Positions 28,387 through 37,955 of a stretch of 64,000 bases of DNA are shown here, piece by piece. Each line of letters begins with the position of its first letter. The first letter of the stretch is position 1. The translations under genes and the position numbers were made by a program. The stretch spans positions 96,443-160,442 of the forward strand of contig JAGYJY010000010.1 in assembly GCA_018401745.1 (NCBI GenBank). The letters are read 5' to 3'. Source of the stretch: Pirellulales bacterium (GTDB taxonomy: Bacteria; Planctomycetota; Planctomycetia; Pirellulales; UBA1268). Under the pieces are notes generated by a model. The model saw nothing but the letters and a program-made list of their open reading frames with translations, made no database searches and had not been told where the DNA came from.

Positions 28387-29622
28387 ATGACGTCCCGTTT
28401 CTCCTGCGACTGCCGCGGCTGGATCATGCTTCTGGCTGCGGTCGTGGGGCTTGCCGCCTGCTGCCCCGGCAGGTCGCTGGGCCAGACCACCTCGCTGCCG
28501 CCGCCAGCAGCGTCATCGCTCGACAGGCTCGCGCAGGCACCCAGCGGCTACGGCACACCGCTCTCACCACCCCCGCCCACCTGGGATCCCTTTGCCCCGC
28601 AGGCCACCCAGCTCCCTCCGCAGCAGCCGGCGGTGGTCGTGCCTCAGCAGCCGTTTGCCAACTCGGCAATGGGCGGCCAGCCCGGCTACCCGGGATACTC
28701 CACCACCGCGCCCAACGTGATGCCGACGCAGGGAACCGCGGGACAGCCCCAGCAGTACCTCTTCCCCCCCGGGTATCCCCAGCAAAACTCCTCCTTTCAG
28801 CAGACGATGCGGCTGTTTCAGGGCATCCGCGGCAGCTGGGCCTACCTCGCCGGCGACGGCCAGGGAACGAACGTGGCCGTCAACGAGCTCGACACCACCG
28901 CCACCTTCGCGATCCCCTTCTTCCACAACTCACCAGCCAATCTCAACCATGCCCCGCTGCTGGTCACACCGGGCTTTGGTCTGCAGCTCTGGGATGGCCC
29001 GCAGACCACCGCGACGATGCTCGCCGATCTGCCACCCAACACCTACGACGGCTTTCTCGACGCCGCCTGGAACCCGCAGTTCACCCCGCTGTTTGGCGCA
29101 GAGCTTGGCGTTCGTGTGGGCGTGTTCACCAACTGGGACGTGTTTACCAACGACAGCTGGCGCATCATGGGCCGCGGCATCGGCACCATCAACCTCACGC
29201 CCACGATGCAAGGCAAGCTCGGTGTGGTCTACCTCGACCGAAACCTGGTCAAGATCCTGCCGGCAGGCGGTATCACCTGGACCCCCAACGCCGACTCCCG
29301 CTACGACATCTTCTTTCCGGCCCCGCGGGCTTCGCACAGAATCCTCAACGTCAACAAGCACTCCATCTGGTGGTATCTCGCCGGCGAGTACGGCGGCGGC
29401 GCCTGGACCTTCCGCCGCAGCACCGGGCAGATCTCCCCCTTCGACTACAACGACATCCGCGTGACCCTCGGCACGGAATGGATGCCGGTCACCGCCACCG
29501 GCCTGGCTGGCAACTTTGAGATCGGCTACGTGTTCTATCGGCAGCTCTTCTTCGTCGACGGCCCACCGCAGTATCAAAACCTCGACGACACGTTCATGTT
29601 CCGCCTCGGGCTGGCCTACTAA
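28387..29622 (+). CDS. Exported beta-barrel-type protein (DUF6268-like), paralogue 1
   Basis: From the ATG at 28387 the protein has about 411 residues: a signal peptide (WIMLLAAVVGLAACC), a Pro/Gln-rich linker of about 100 residues, then alternating aromatic beta-strand sequence ending in FMFRLGLAY, whose terminal aromatic residue is typical of outer-membrane barrels. The next gene is a paralogue; both share LLVTPGFG, GVVYLDRN/GVIYLDRY, LPAGG and WTP. The N-terminal linker is specific to this copy. DUF6268 assignment is tentative. A GTG start at 28363 is an alternative. Confidence 0.6.
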   Translation: MTSRFSCDCRGWIMLLAAVVGLAACCPGRSLGQTTSLPPPAASSLDRLAQAPSGYGTPLSPPPPTWDPFAPQATQLPPQQPAVVVPQQPFANSAMGGQPGYPGYSTTAPNVMPTQGTAGQPQQYLFPPGYPQQNSSFQQTMRLFQGIRGSWAYLAGDGQGTNVAVNELDTTATFAIPFFHNSPANLNHAPLLVTPGFGLQLWDGPQTTATMLADLPPNTYDGFLDAAWNPQFTPLFGAELGVRVGVFTNWDVFTNDSWRIMGRGIGTINLTPTMQGKLGVVYLDRNLVKILPAGGITWTPNADSRYDIFFPAPRASHRILNVNKHSIWWYLAGEYGGGAWTFRRSTGQISPFDYNDIRVTLGTEWMPVTATGLAGNFEIGYVFYRQLFFVDGPPQYQNLDDTFMFRLGLAY

Positions 29623-29675
29623 ACGGTATTCAAGTCAGCCGCCTGATGAGGCGAGGCCGACCGCTGGAATCCTGT

Positions 29676-30737
29676 ATGCGATTGCTGCTCCTCCTCGCCC
29701 TGCTGGCCCTGCTGCCACTCCTTGGCCATGCCGAGGAGCCGCTGCCGCCATTCCCGGCCGAAACTGCCGACAGCTTTCCTGGCATCACGCCCCTGCCGCC
29801 GAGTGCCGACCGCCCGCCGCTGCGGGTGGCGGCGCTGGGCGATCCTCAGGACCTCACCGAGCCGCTCCTGCTCGACGGCCTCGCTCCACCGGGCCAGCCA
29901 CCGCAGGAGTTTTCGCCGCCCGCTGGCCGCAAGCTGCCTCCCGGGGCCAAGCCCGGACCGCTTCAGCAGCTGATCTTCACCGCCACCGAGCTGCCTCGCC
30001 TGGGCGACGACGGCCTAGGGCTGACCTGGCTCGAGACCAGCGCCACGATCGGGATGCCAGCGCCCACCGTCGATTCACCGCTGCTGGTCACGCCCGGCTT
30101 CGGCACGGTTTTCGTCGACGAGGTGCCCGGCCGACTCGATCCCGGCCTGCCCGCCCAGCTCTACGACGCCTATCTGCAGGCCCGCTGGATGCGAAAGATC
30201 GGCCAGCGGCTTGGCGTCGACCTCGCGGTGGCACCCGGCTGGTATAGCGACTTTGTCAACGACACGTCGCAGGCCTTCCGCATCACCGGCCACGGCTTTG
30301 GCGCCTGGGAAGTCAGCGAAAAGCTGCGGATCGTGGCTGGCGTGATCTACCTCGACCGCTACGACGTCAACCTGCTGCCAGCGGGCGGCCTGCTCTGGAC
30401 GCCTTCCGAAGACCGCCGCTACGAACTGATCTTTCCCAGGCCGCGAGCTGCCTGGCGGGTGCGGGAAACGCCGTGGGCCAGTCAGTGGGCCTACATCGCT
30501 GCCGAGTTTGGTGGGAGCCAGTGGGCGGTGCGTCGCGACAGCGGCGTTAACGACGTGGTCGTCTACCACGACTACCGGCTGATCGCTGGCTGGGAACGCA
30601 AGCCCGCCGACCTCGGCCTCAGCTGGCGGCTGGAGGGCGGCTATGTTTTCGGCCGCCTCGTGGAGTATTACATCAGCGACACCGCCGACTACCATCCCGG
30701 CGACACCTTCATGGTGCGGGCGGGCGTGTGGTATTAA
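29676..30737 (+). CDS. Exported beta-barrel-type protein (DUF6268-like), paralogue 2
   Basis: About 353 residues from ATG 29676, beginning with a very clear signal peptide (MRLLLLLALLALLPLLGHA). The barrel-like region matches the preceding gene (SPLLVTPGFG, IYLDRYDVNLLPAGGLLWTP) and again ends in an aromatic residue (AGVWY). The two genes are 50 bp apart and probably form an operon created by tandem duplication. Function unknown; an outer-membrane location is inferred. Confidence 0.6.
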   Translation: MRLLLLLALLALLPLLGHAEEPLPPFPAETADSFPGITPLPPSADRPPLRVAALGDPQDLTEPLLLDGLAPPGQPPQEFSPPAGRKLPPGAKPGPLQQLIFTATELPRLGDDGLGLTWLETSATIGMPAPTVDSPLLVTPGFGTVFVDEVPGRLDPGLPAQLYDAYLQARWMRKIGQRLGVDLAVAPGWYSDFVNDTSQAFRITGHGFGAWEVSEKLRIVAGVIYLDRYDVNLLPAGGLLWTPSEDRRYELIFPRPRAAWRVRETPWASQWAYIAAEFGGSQWAVRRDSGVNDVVVYHDYRLIAGWERKPADLGLSWRLEGGYVFGRLVEYYISDTADYHPGDTFMVRAGVWY

Positions 30738-30752
30738 GGCCGCCTCGTCGCT

Positions 30753-31910
30753 TTAGCCTGCGGCGTCTTCTTCGCCATCTTCGCGGAGCATCCGCGTGAG
30801 CGTGTTGGCATGCACACCGAGCAGCTTGGCAGCCTTCGACTTATGCCCGCGGGTCTCTTGGAGGGCCTGCTTGATCGCCTGCCGCCTGAGCTTTGCCAGG
30901 TCGAGGTAGGGCACCCGTCCGTCTGCCGCTGCTGTCACAGCAGCAGCCGATCCGGCTGGTGAGGCAGCCGCATGCTGGCCACCACCCCGCTGCATCGGAA
31001 GCTCTGGGGTGATCTGCAGCACGTAAGCCTGCTCGATCACATGCCCGAGCTGCCGCACGTTGCCTGGCCACGGGAAGGCACAGAAGGCATCGAGCTCCTC
31101 CTGCGTCGGCTCCCAGACCGGCATGCGATACCGCTGGGCAAACTGCTGGGTGAAGAAGGTGATGAACTCCGGGATATCGTCGGGCCGCTCTCGCAGGGGC
31201 GGAACCCTCAGCTCAATCATGTTGAGCCGGTAGTAGAGGTCCTCGCGGAAGTTGCCCTTCTCGGCCTCCTGCTCAAGGTCACGATTCGTGGCCGCCACCA
31301 CCTGCACATCGACATGCACCGGCTCGTTGGAGCCCACCGGCATCACCTCGCGCTGCTGCAGCAGCCGCAGCATCTTCGCCTGCAGCTCCAGCGGCATCTC
31401 CCCGATCTCGTCGAGGAAGACGACGCCGCCTTGGGCTGCGCGAAAGATACCGAGCGACCGTCCCTGGGCCCCGGTAAAGGCGCCCTTCTCGTGGCCAAAG
31501 AGCTGGCTCTCCGCCAGGGCCGGAGTCAGGGCCGCACAGTTGACCGGAATGAAGGCCTTATCGGTCCGCGGGCCGCTGCGGTGCAGCAGCCGAGCCCAGA
31601 GTTCTTTGCCGGTGCCTGTCTCACCACACACCAGCACCGTGCACTCCACCTCGGCGGCACGCTGAATCGAGCGGGCGATCCGTCGCATCGTGGGATTGTT
31701 GCCAAGCACCCAGTTGGCCTGGGCCGCGTAGTCGCCAACAGGCTTCTTCTCTCCGGCGGCAGCTCCAGAAGCCCCATCGCTGGCAACCGCCACCTTCCCT
31801 TCGGGCTCGTCGCGGGTGATCTCCATCCGGACGACGGGATCGAGCGAGCCCCCCTGCGGATTGCGAGAAGCTGCGTCAGCGGAACGATAGTTTGAGGGTC
31901 GTAAGGGCAC
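30753..31910 (-). CDS. Sigma-54-dependent transcriptional activator
   Basis: The 385-residue protein has an AAA+ domain with Walker A GETGTGKE, the sigma-54 contact loop GAFTGA, Walker B VVFLDEIGEM and an arginine-rich PLRERPDDIPEF region, followed by a Fis-type helix-turn-helix (HKSKAAKLLGVHANTLTRML). There is no receiver or GAF domain; only about 60 disordered residues precede the AAA+ core. The start may be GTG at 31910 or ATG at 31826. It would activate sigma-54 promoters; its signal and targets are unknown. Confidence 0.9.
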   Translation of the reverse strand: MPLRPSNYRSADAASRNPQGGSLDPVVRMEITRDEPEGKVAVASDGASGAAAGEKKPVGDYAAQANWVLGNNPTMRRIARSIQRAAEVECTVLVCGETGTGKELWARLLHRSGPRTDKAFIPVNCAALTPALAESQLFGHEKGAFTGAQGRSLGIFRAAQGGVVFLDEIGEMPLELQAKMLRLLQQREVMPVGSNEPVHVDVQVVAATNRDLEQEAEKGNFREDLYYRLNMIELRVPPLRERPDDIPEFITFFTQQFAQRYRMPVWEPTQEELDAFCAFPWPGNVRQLGHVIEQAYVLQITPELPMQRGGGQHAAASPAGSAAAVTAAADGRVPYLDLAKLRRQAIKQALQETRGHKSKAAKLLGVHANTLTRMLREDGEEDAAG

Positions 31911-32535
31911 GCGGCTGCCTGCTCTGGTGTCGCCTCCCGTGCCTCCCGCTCAGCGCCGGCTGTCGAAACCGACAGTGAGCGGAGAGTGTCCCTGGCACAG
32001 AAAACACATTAACTCAGCGCAAGTATGTTGCCGTAAACGGCCCCACGCAACAGTTTTCACCGGAAAAACACGATTCACACGGTCAAAGAAGCCCCCGCAG
32101 ACAGCTTTTTTGCGGCCCACGGCCCGTTGCAGCCTGCCCGATCATGACGACCGGAACGCTGGTCTGATTGGAGCGAGCCGGGCGTTGTTCGGGGGCCTGA
32201 GCCGCTCCCGGCGGTTGCCGCAAGCGGGACGGGTCCTCGGGCCGCACAGCGAAGTCGCAAGCGGGACGGGTCCTCGGGCCGCGAAGCGAAGTCGCAAGCG
32301 GGACGGGTCCTCGGGCCGCGAAGCGGCCTCGGCGAGGCCGAGGGGCCTGCGGCCCCCGAAGACCCGTCCCGTTCAATCCGCGTCGTCCCGAATCCGCGTC
32401 GTCCCGTTCAATCCGAGTCGCAATCGGGATGGGTCCTCGGGCCGCGAAGCGAAGTCGCAAGCGGGACGGGTCCTCGGGCCGCGAAGCGGCCTCGGCGAGG
32501 CCGAGGGGCCTGCGGCCCCCGAAGACCCGTCCCGT
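31911..32535. other. Intergenic region with GC-rich repeats
   Basis: The 300 bp beside the sigma-54 activator hold no ORF with family resemblance. From about 32216 the DNA becomes a block of direct repeats and long hairpins described separately. Confidence 0.6.
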
Positions 32536-32536
32536 T
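32216..32536. repeat. Array of GC-rich direct repeats with two long hairpins
   Basis: A unit of about 37 bp with core GCGGGACGGGTCCTCGGGCC occurs five times (near 32222, 32260, 32298, 32415 and 32461). Two of the units continue into a near-perfect stem-loop of about 76 bp (32298-32373 and 32461-32536; spacing 163 bp) whose 3' arm reads as the reverse complement of the core (GACCCGTCCCG). The second hairpin abuts the stop codon of the methyltransferase gene and may also end its transcript. Confidence 0.85.
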
Positions 32537-33315
32537 CACTCCGCGTCGTCAGCCTTTTTGAAGAAGAGCAGATGCTGCCAGGGGAGGCGGTCGAACTCGC
32601 GGGCGATCTGGAAGCCGCAGGCCTCGAGCTCTTTCTTGGCCTGGGCTTTGGTCATCTTGTGCAGCGGCTTGATCGGCACGGCGGGATCTTCGGCCCGAAA
32701 CTCAGCCAGCACGAGCAGGCCATCGTCGGAGAGGCTGTTGCGAATCGCCGCGAGCATCTCCGCCGGATGGGAAAACTCATGGTAGACGTCGACGCAGAGC
32801 ACGAGGTCGATCTCGCCCTCGGGCAGGTTGGGATCGGTCGGTGAGCCGAGCACGGGAGTGATATTGCGAAACCCGATCTCGACGCTTCGCTGCATCAGCA
32901 GCTGCAGCATCTCCCGCTGGATGTCGACCGCGTAGACCTGGCCCTTGGGCCCCACCCGCCGGGCAAGCTCCAGGGTGTAGAAGCCGTTGCCGCAGCCGAG
33001 GTCGCAGACGGCCTGCCCCTTCTCAAGCTCGAGAGCCTGCAGCAGCATGCGGCAGTCTTCCTCCCGCTGCCGGCTCTCCCGCACGAGCCATGGAGCCCCG
33101 GTGTAGTGCATCGTCTGCGCGATCTCGCGGCCCATGAAATGCGTCGGCGGCGGTGCGAAGGCGGGTGGCTCATCTTGGGCTGCTGCCTGCCGAGCGACAG
33201 CCACCACCGCGATGGCGACAAGCACTGCCAGGCCTCGCCGCGTCAGGAAGGCCAGCCTGTGGGCTGCGGTGCGGCCGCCAACGCCACCAAGGTCGCGGAT
33301 AAAAAGAAATGGCAT
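32536..33315 (-). CDS. Exported class I SAM-dependent methyltransferase
   Basis: From ATG 33315 the protein is about 259 residues. A signal peptide or membrane anchor (LAVLVAIAVVAVARQAAAQ) precedes a UbiE-like methyltransferase core: VCDLGCGNGFYTLELA (SAM site), VYAVDIQREML, LVLCVDVYHEFSHP and LLVLAEFRAED. A methyltransferase outside the cytoplasm is unusual, yet such signal-bearing forms recur in planctomycetes. Substrate unknown. A GC-rich hairpin repeat lies right after the stop. Confidence 0.8.
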   Translation of the reverse strand: MPFLFIRDLGGVGGRTAAHRLAFLTRRGLAVLVAIAVVAVARQAAAQDEPPAFAPPPTHFMGREIAQTMHYTGAPWLVRESRQREEDCRMLLQALELEKGQAVCDLGCGNGFYTLELARRVGPKGQVYAVDIQREMLQLLMQRSVEIGFRNITPVLGSPTDPNLPEGEIDLVLCVDVYHEFSHPAEMLAAIRNSLSDDGLLVLAEFRAEDPAVPIKPLHKMTKAQAKKELEACGFQIAREFDRLPWQHLLFFKKADDAE

Positions 33316-33415
33316 CGGGAATCTCTCTGTGTCGGGCTTCGTCGGGGAGACCACCCCTGGAGAAACGACTCCCACTATAAGGCAGCGACACCGCAGCAGC
33401 CATGCACCTGGCTGC

Positions 33416-34384
33416 TCAGGCCGCCCAGGAAGCGTCGGCCGAGAGCACCGCGGAGCCCGCCTCATCAAAGCAGCTGACGAGCGTAATGCCGCTGCGGTTG
33501 GCGAAGGCTACAAGCTCCGGCTGCTCCACGAGAATGGTGCGGCCGGCCTCGATCGCCAGCACCGTTGCTCCCGCAGCCCGCAACGACTGCAGCGTGCCCA
33601 CGCCGATTGTCGGCATGTCGAAGCGGAGATCCTGCTGTGGCTTGGCCACTTTGACGACCACCAAGCCGCCCGAGCCGCACAGGCGTCCGGCCCGCCGGAT
33701 GCACTCGTCGGTGCCCTCGATCGCCTCCAGGGCAATCGGGGCCCGGTTTTTGACAACGACCGTCTGCCCGATGTCGTGGCGGCCAAGCGCCTTGGCCAGC
33801 TCCCAGCCGAAGGCGATGTCGGCCCGTTCGCAGCCCGACAGCGAGCGGCCCGCGAGCACACCAGCCGTGGCGAGCAGCTCGGGAGCAAAGTCGGTGGCCG
33901 GGCAGATCAGCACCCCGGCGGTGTCGAAGGCGGCGGCGATCGCCGAGAGGAGCGAGTCGTCTCGGTTGTCGCGACGACGGCTGATGAAGTGAGGCCAGTA
34001 GGTCTTCAGTCCAGTCCAGTCGGGCAGGTGATGCAGCCAGGCGCCGTGCGCGAAGAGCTTCGTCTTATGCACCTTGCCAGCCATGGTTGCCCGCGTGCAG
34101 CCGGAGCGGCGGAAGGCTGCGATCGCCCCGCCGAGCTCGGCCACGCCCACCTCATCGTAGTGGTCGGCCACATCCTGCAGCTGCTCGCTGGCATGGCCGC
34201 GGAGGGCCAGCACAGCGGTCCGCCCGCCATTGCGGCGGATCGCCTCGGCGACCGCCACCGGATAGCGGCCCCAGCCGGCAAGGACTCCGATCGTTTCGCC
34301 GGCAAGCGGCTGGTGGTGGTCCGTTGCTCGGTCCACCACAGCCTGGTGGCTGAGCGACGGAGCAGAAATCGTAGCGGTCGACAT
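33416..34384 (-). CDS. lpxI: UDP-2,3-diacylglucosamine pyrophosphatase LpxI
   Basis: About 322 residues from ATG 34384, with the LpxI (DUF1009) layout: IGVLAGWGRYPVAVAEA at the N-terminus, ATMAGKVHKTK, SRRRDNRDDSLL, KALGRHDIGQTVVVK, AIEGTDECIRRAG and FDMPTIGVGT. LpxI releases UMP to form lipid X in lipid A synthesis, replacing LpxH. It follows lpxD by 11 bp on the same strand, which supports both calls. Confidence 0.93.
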   Translation of the reverse strand: MSTATISAPSLSHQAVVDRATDHHQPLAGETIGVLAGWGRYPVAVAEAIRRNGGRTAVLALRGHASEQLQDVADHYDEVGVAELGGAIAAFRRSGCTRATMAGKVHKTKLFAHGAWLHHLPDWTGLKTYWPHFISRRRDNRDDSLLSAIAAAFDTAGVLICPATDFAPELLATAGVLAGRSLSGCERADIAFGWELAKALGRHDIGQTVVVKNRAPIALEAIEGTDECIRRAGRLCGSGGLVVVKVAKPQQDLRFDMPTIGVGTLQSLRAAGATVLAIEAGRTILVEQPELVAFANRSGITLVSCFDEAGSAVLSADASWAA

Positions 34385-34395
34385 CACAGCAGTTC

Positions 34396-35466
34396 CTACG
34401 CAGCCTCCTGACGGCCACACGGGTCTTCAGCTTCGAGGGCCGCCATCCGCTCGAGCAGCCCTTTGAGCTGCTTCCTCATCTCGGGCAGCTTCGTCATCGT
34501 CGCCAGCTGAAGCTTTCGCTCCCGCAGTTCGATGGCGGGCTCGCCGAGGACGGTCGTCTTGGCGGGGACGTCGTTGGAGACCCCTGAGCGGGCGCCGAGC
34601 ACGGCCCCATCGCCGATGTGCACATGATCGCGGACGCCCACCTGCCCAGCCATCACCACCCAGTCGCCAGTGGAGGTGCTGCCAGCCACGCCGACCTGCG
34701 AGCAGATCATGTTGTGCCGGCCGATGCGGCAGTTGTGGGCAATCATCACCTGGTTGTCGATCTTCGTTCCCGCGCCGATCGTGGTCGGACCGTAGGTGCC
34801 GCGATCGATCGTGGTGCCTGCCCCGATCTCCACGTCGTCGCCGATCTCCACCCAGCCCAGCTGCGCGGAAAGCTCATAGTGGCCCTCGACCACCTTGTAG
34901 CCGAAGCCATGGGCACCGAGGACGGCGTTGGCATGCACGATCACCCGTGCTCCAAGCACCGTGTCGTCGTAGAGCGTGGCCCCCGAGTGCACCACACTGC
35001 CGCTGCCGACGCGACAGCCAGCAGCGATGCGGGCCCCAGCGTGCACGGTCACGTTCTCACCGAGCACGACATCGGCCCCGATCACGGCAAAGGGATGAAT
35101 CTGACAGCCGGCTCCGATCACGGCCGTAGGATCGACCGCCGCCTGCCCGCTCACGCCAACGGCCGCCGCTGCCCGCTGCGGGCGGAAGTGCCGCACGATG
35201 GCTGCAAAGGCCGCATGCACATCGTCAACCTCGATTGTCGGCCGGTCGATCCCGCCAGTGCCCTGCGGCACGACAGCGGCAGCAGCCTGGCTTTTGGCGA
35301 GCAGGTGCAGACGATCGGCCGCGTCCACCAGCGTGATCGACTGCGGCCCAGCTGTTTCCAGCGTGGCAGCCGAGTCGCACAGCAGCGACGGATCACCGCA
35401 GACGTTGCCGGACACGAAGACGGCGAGCGCCTCAAGGCTCGTGGGTGCGTGCGAGTGTGCGTCCAT
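34396..35466 (-). CDS. lpxD: UDP-3-O-acylglucosamine N-acyltransferase LpxD
   Basis: The 356-residue protein has the LpxD N-terminal uridine-binding domain and a left-handed beta-helix of hexapeptide repeats (for example [23 protein letters not shown]). [16 protein letters not shown] contains the catalytic His-containing GxxGFG region. It adds the second acyl chain in lipid A synthesis. Presence of lpxD with lpxI implies a lipid A-containing outer membrane. Confidence 0.95.
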   Translation of the reverse strand: MDAHSHAPTSLEALAVFVSGNVCGDPSLLCDSAATLETAGPQSITLVDAADRLHLLAKSQAAAAVVPQGTGGIDRPTIEVDDVHAAFAAIVRHFRPQRAAAAVGVSGQAAVDPTAVIGAGCQIHPFAVIGADVVLGENVTVHAGARIAAGCRVGSGSVVHSGATLYDDTVLGARVIVHANAVLGAHGFGYKVVEGHYELSAQLGWVEIGDDVEIGAGTTIDRGTYGPTTIGAGTKIDNQVMIAHNCRIGRHNMICSQVGVAGSTSTGDWVVMAGQVGVRDHVHIGDGAVLGARSGVSNDVPAKTTVLGEPAIELRERKLQLATMTKLPEMRKQLKGLLERMAALEAEDPCGRQEAA

Positions 35467-35555
35467 CGAAAGCAGCCTCCCTTCTGACCGACGGCTCAGG
35501 AGCCACAGCTCCCTGAAGCGGTCGTTTGCTTCGTTGGGCGAGGGAAACTAGGGGG

Positions 35556-36056
35556 TCAGGCAGGCTGTGGCAAGGCGAGTTTTCCCGCATCCACCCAGCC
35601 TCGCAGCATCCACGCGGCAACCAGGGCCCGAGCCGACCACAGCACGGTCCGCAGCCAGTTGCTCTGCACCAGCCGGGCATGGGCCACGGCATCCCAGCCA
35701 GCCGCGAGCTGTTCATGCAACGGCACCTGGATCGCGAAGGTGCTTGCCCAGATTGCCAGGAGCAGCCCAGCCCCCGTCCAGGCGAGCCAGGCAGCCACTC
35801 CCGGTGGCCGGCGGGCAAGGATCAGCACCACCGCCAGCCCCTCGGCAAGCATCGCCGGCACGACCACCAGCCCCGTCCGCTCGCGGTGTGCCGCTTCCCA
35901 GTGAGAAAAGTCGTCGTGCGGCCAGCCGGCCATCAGCGGATAGTGCACCAGCTGCACATACCAGATCAGCCCCACCAGAAAGACGGTGGCAAGAAACTGC
36001 CCGAGCAACACGGCGGGGATGTTGCCAGTCGCGGTGTTCTCCGACGTTGCTTCCAC
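35556..36056 (-). CDS. Four-helix membrane protein (DUF1772-like)
   Basis: The 166-residue protein starts at GTG and has four hydrophobic segments. The WYVQLVHYPLMAGWP loop after helix 1, the HRERTGLVVVPAMLAEG loop, and QSNWLRTVLWSARALVAAWML at the end match small planctomycete membrane proteins related to DUF1772. Function unknown. It lies between the SDR and lpxD genes on the same strand. Confidence 0.6.
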   Translation of the reverse strand: MEATSENTATGNIPAVLLGQFLATVFLVGLIWYVQLVHYPLMAGWPHDDFSHWEAAHRERTGLVVVPAMLAEGLAVVLILARRPPGVAAWLAWTGAGLLLAIWASTFAIQVPLHEQLAAGWDAVAHARLVQSNWLRTVLWSARALVAAWMLRGWVDAGKLALPQPA

Positions 36057-36123
36057 AGCACCCGGGCCTCACGGGCCCCTCGCCGTCAGCTCGCGTGTCT
36101 GCTGACTGTGGCCGCCGCCGTTG

Positions 36124-36864
36124 TCAGCCACTACGAGCCTTGAGATCCGCCAGGCCACCATCCACACCGAGCACCTGTCCGGTCACCCAGTCGTTGGCCG
36201 GGTCCAGTAAAAAGGTGATCGCCCGAGCCACATCCTCTGGCTCGCCCAGCCTTCCGAGCGGGTGCATCCCAACCGAGGCCTTGGTGGCCAGGTCATTGCT
36301 GGTGATGCCGCTGGCAAGCGGCGTTTTCACCAAGCCAGGAGCCACCGCGTTGAAGCGGATCTTTGGCCGGGAATAGGTGGCGGCTGCCGAACGGACGAGC
36401 CCGATGATGCCAGCCTTGGCGGCCGCGATGGCCTCATGGTTTGCCAGGCCGATCCGGGCTGCGGCACTCGACACAAGCACGACCGACCCACCGTCGGCCT
36501 TCAAGAGCCTGCCAGCGGCACGTACGCAGGCAAACGCCGTTGTCAGGTTCGCCGCAAGTGTGGCCTGCCACTCCTCAGCGGAGGTCAGATGGGCTGGCTT
36601 GAGCAGCAGGGAGCCCGCGCAGCAGACAATGCCCGTGAGGCCGCCGAGCGCCTCGGCCGCCTGATCGGCGACCGCATCGACAGCAGCGAAGTCGGTGGCA
36701 TCGACTGTGGCGGTAGCTGCCTGCGTGTCGGCGGCGGCTGCAGCGAGCCTGCCTTCATCGCGGCCGGCAAGAAACACGCTCTGCCCATCGGCAACAAGAC
36801 GCCGAGCTACTGCCGAGCCGATCCCACCGCCACCACCAACAATCAACACCCGCTGGTTTGACAC
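36124..36864 (-). CDS. SDR-family oxidoreductase
   Basis: About 246 residues from the GTG at 36864. LIVGGGGGIGSAVARRL is the NAD(P) site; LVSSAAARIGLANHEAIAAAKAGI carries Ser and the region where YxxxK is expected, but the Tyr is replaced by His (NHEAIAAAK), which is odd. The first base of GTG is the last base of the sigma factor stop (TAGTG), indicating translational coupling. Substrate unknown. Confidence 0.85.
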   Translation of the reverse strand: MSNQRVLIVGGGGGIGSAVARRLVADGQSVFLAGRDEGRLAAAAADTQAATATVDATDFAAVDAVADQAAEALGGLTGIVCCAGSLLLKPAHLTSAEEWQATLAANLTTAFACVRAAGRLLKADGGSVVLVSSAAARIGLANHEAIAAAKAGIIGLVRSAAATYSRPKIRFNAVAPGLVKTPLASGITSNDLATKASVGMHPLGRLGEPEDVARAITFLLDPANDWVTGQVLGVDGGLADLKARSG

Positions 36865-37955
36865 TACAGCCAATCTCCCACGGTCTGAGCCAGCTGTGCT
36901 TCCTCGGCCATCGATCGCAGCTTGTCCATCGCCCGGCCTTGGATCTGCCGGATCCGCTCCTTACACACACCCATCTGGGTGCCGAGTTCGCGGAATGTCC
37001 GCGGCGCTTCTCCATCAAACCCGAAGCGAGCCACCACGATCTGCCTCTCACGCGGCTCAAGCTCGTCGAGAAACTGACCGAAGGCCTCCTTGAGCACCAT
37101 GATCTGCGACGAGGTGCACATCTCAATGTCACGCTCGCTCGCCGCCAGGGCGTGCAACGCATTGTCGTCGGAGACGAAGCGATTCCACTGCTTCCGTGAA
37201 CGCTGCGAGAGGCGATAGAAGTGCCGCTGAATCGCGTAGGTGGCGTAGGTGCTAAAGCGGTTGCCAAGAGCGAAGTTAAACTTCTCCACACTCCGCATCA
37301 GGGCCAGATTGCCTTCGCTGACGAGGTCCTCAAAGAGCAGCTCCGACGACACAAACTTCTTCGCGATCGACACCACCAGTCGCAGGTTGGCCGTGATGAT
37401 CAGCGAGTTGACCGTGTCGGCTTCTTCGAGGAGCTGTTCGACCCGCTGCATCTGTTTGCGAGTCGCCCGCTGGCGGTCGAGTTTGCTACGAACCTTTGAA
37501 GCGCGATACTTCAGCCAGTTCATCCGCCGGAAATAAAACTGCTCCTCCTCTTTCGTCAGCAGCCGAGCATCGTAGAGGCGAGCGATGTAGGGGGCGATCG
37601 GCCCATCGGCCACGCTCTTATCACCCACCTGTTCCAGCGGCACAACGGCGTTGGCGGGGAGGGTGCTGGCGAGTTTCTCGGCGTTTTTCTTGGCAAACTC
37701 CTTGCACGGGATGAAGTCGATCGGCCGTGCAAAAAACGCCTCACGAATCCGCTGCAGTTCCGTCTGCCTCGCTGGCTTTGCGGCCTTCGCCAACTTTGAA
37801 GCCTTCGCTGGCTTTGCAGTCCGCGATACCGCCTGCTTTTTTCCACTCTGCATCCCTACCGCAACCGAACGCCGCTTCCCGGCTGCAGAGCGAAGAGCTT
37901 CAATCGAGATTTTGGAAGACGTGGCTTTCTTCAGCGGAGATGCAATGGCGATCAT
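36864..37955 (-). CDS. Sigma-70 family RNA polymerase sigma factor
   Basis: The 363-residue protein has a basic Lys/Ala-rich N-terminus (about 85 residues) and then sigma regions 2 to 4: LIITANLRLVVSIAKKF (2.1), ELLFEDLVSEGNLALMRSVEKFNFALGNRFSTYATYAIQR (2.2-2.4), and LEPRERQIVVARFG followed by the region 4.2 helix-turn-helix CKERIRQIQGRAMDKLR. It lacks region 1.1 and the long non-conserved region of RpoD, so it is a group 2/3-like factor. AGAGG precedes the ATG. Confidence 0.92.
   Translation of the reverse strand: MIAIASPLKKATSSKISIEALRSAAGKRRSVAVGMQSGKKQAVSRTAKPAKASKLAKAAKPARQTELQRIREAFFARPIDFIPCKEFAKKNAEKLASTLPANAVVPLEQVGDKSVADGPIAPYIARLYDARLLTKEEEQFYFRRMNWLKYRASKVRSKLDRQRATRKQMQRVEQLLEEADTVNSLIITANLRLVVSIAKKFVSSELLFEDLVSEGNLALMRSVEKFNFALGNRFSTYATYAIQRHFYRLSQRSRKQWNRFVSDDNALHALAASERDIEMCTSSQIMVLKEAFGQFLDELEPRERQIVVARFGFDGEAPRTFRELGTQMGVCKERIRQIQGRAMDKLRSMAEEAQLAQTVGDWL

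Noticed and set aside
32216..32536. Possible CRISPR array
   Set aside because: The repeats are spaced irregularly, have no unique spacers of constant length, and form long hairpins; no cas genes are near.
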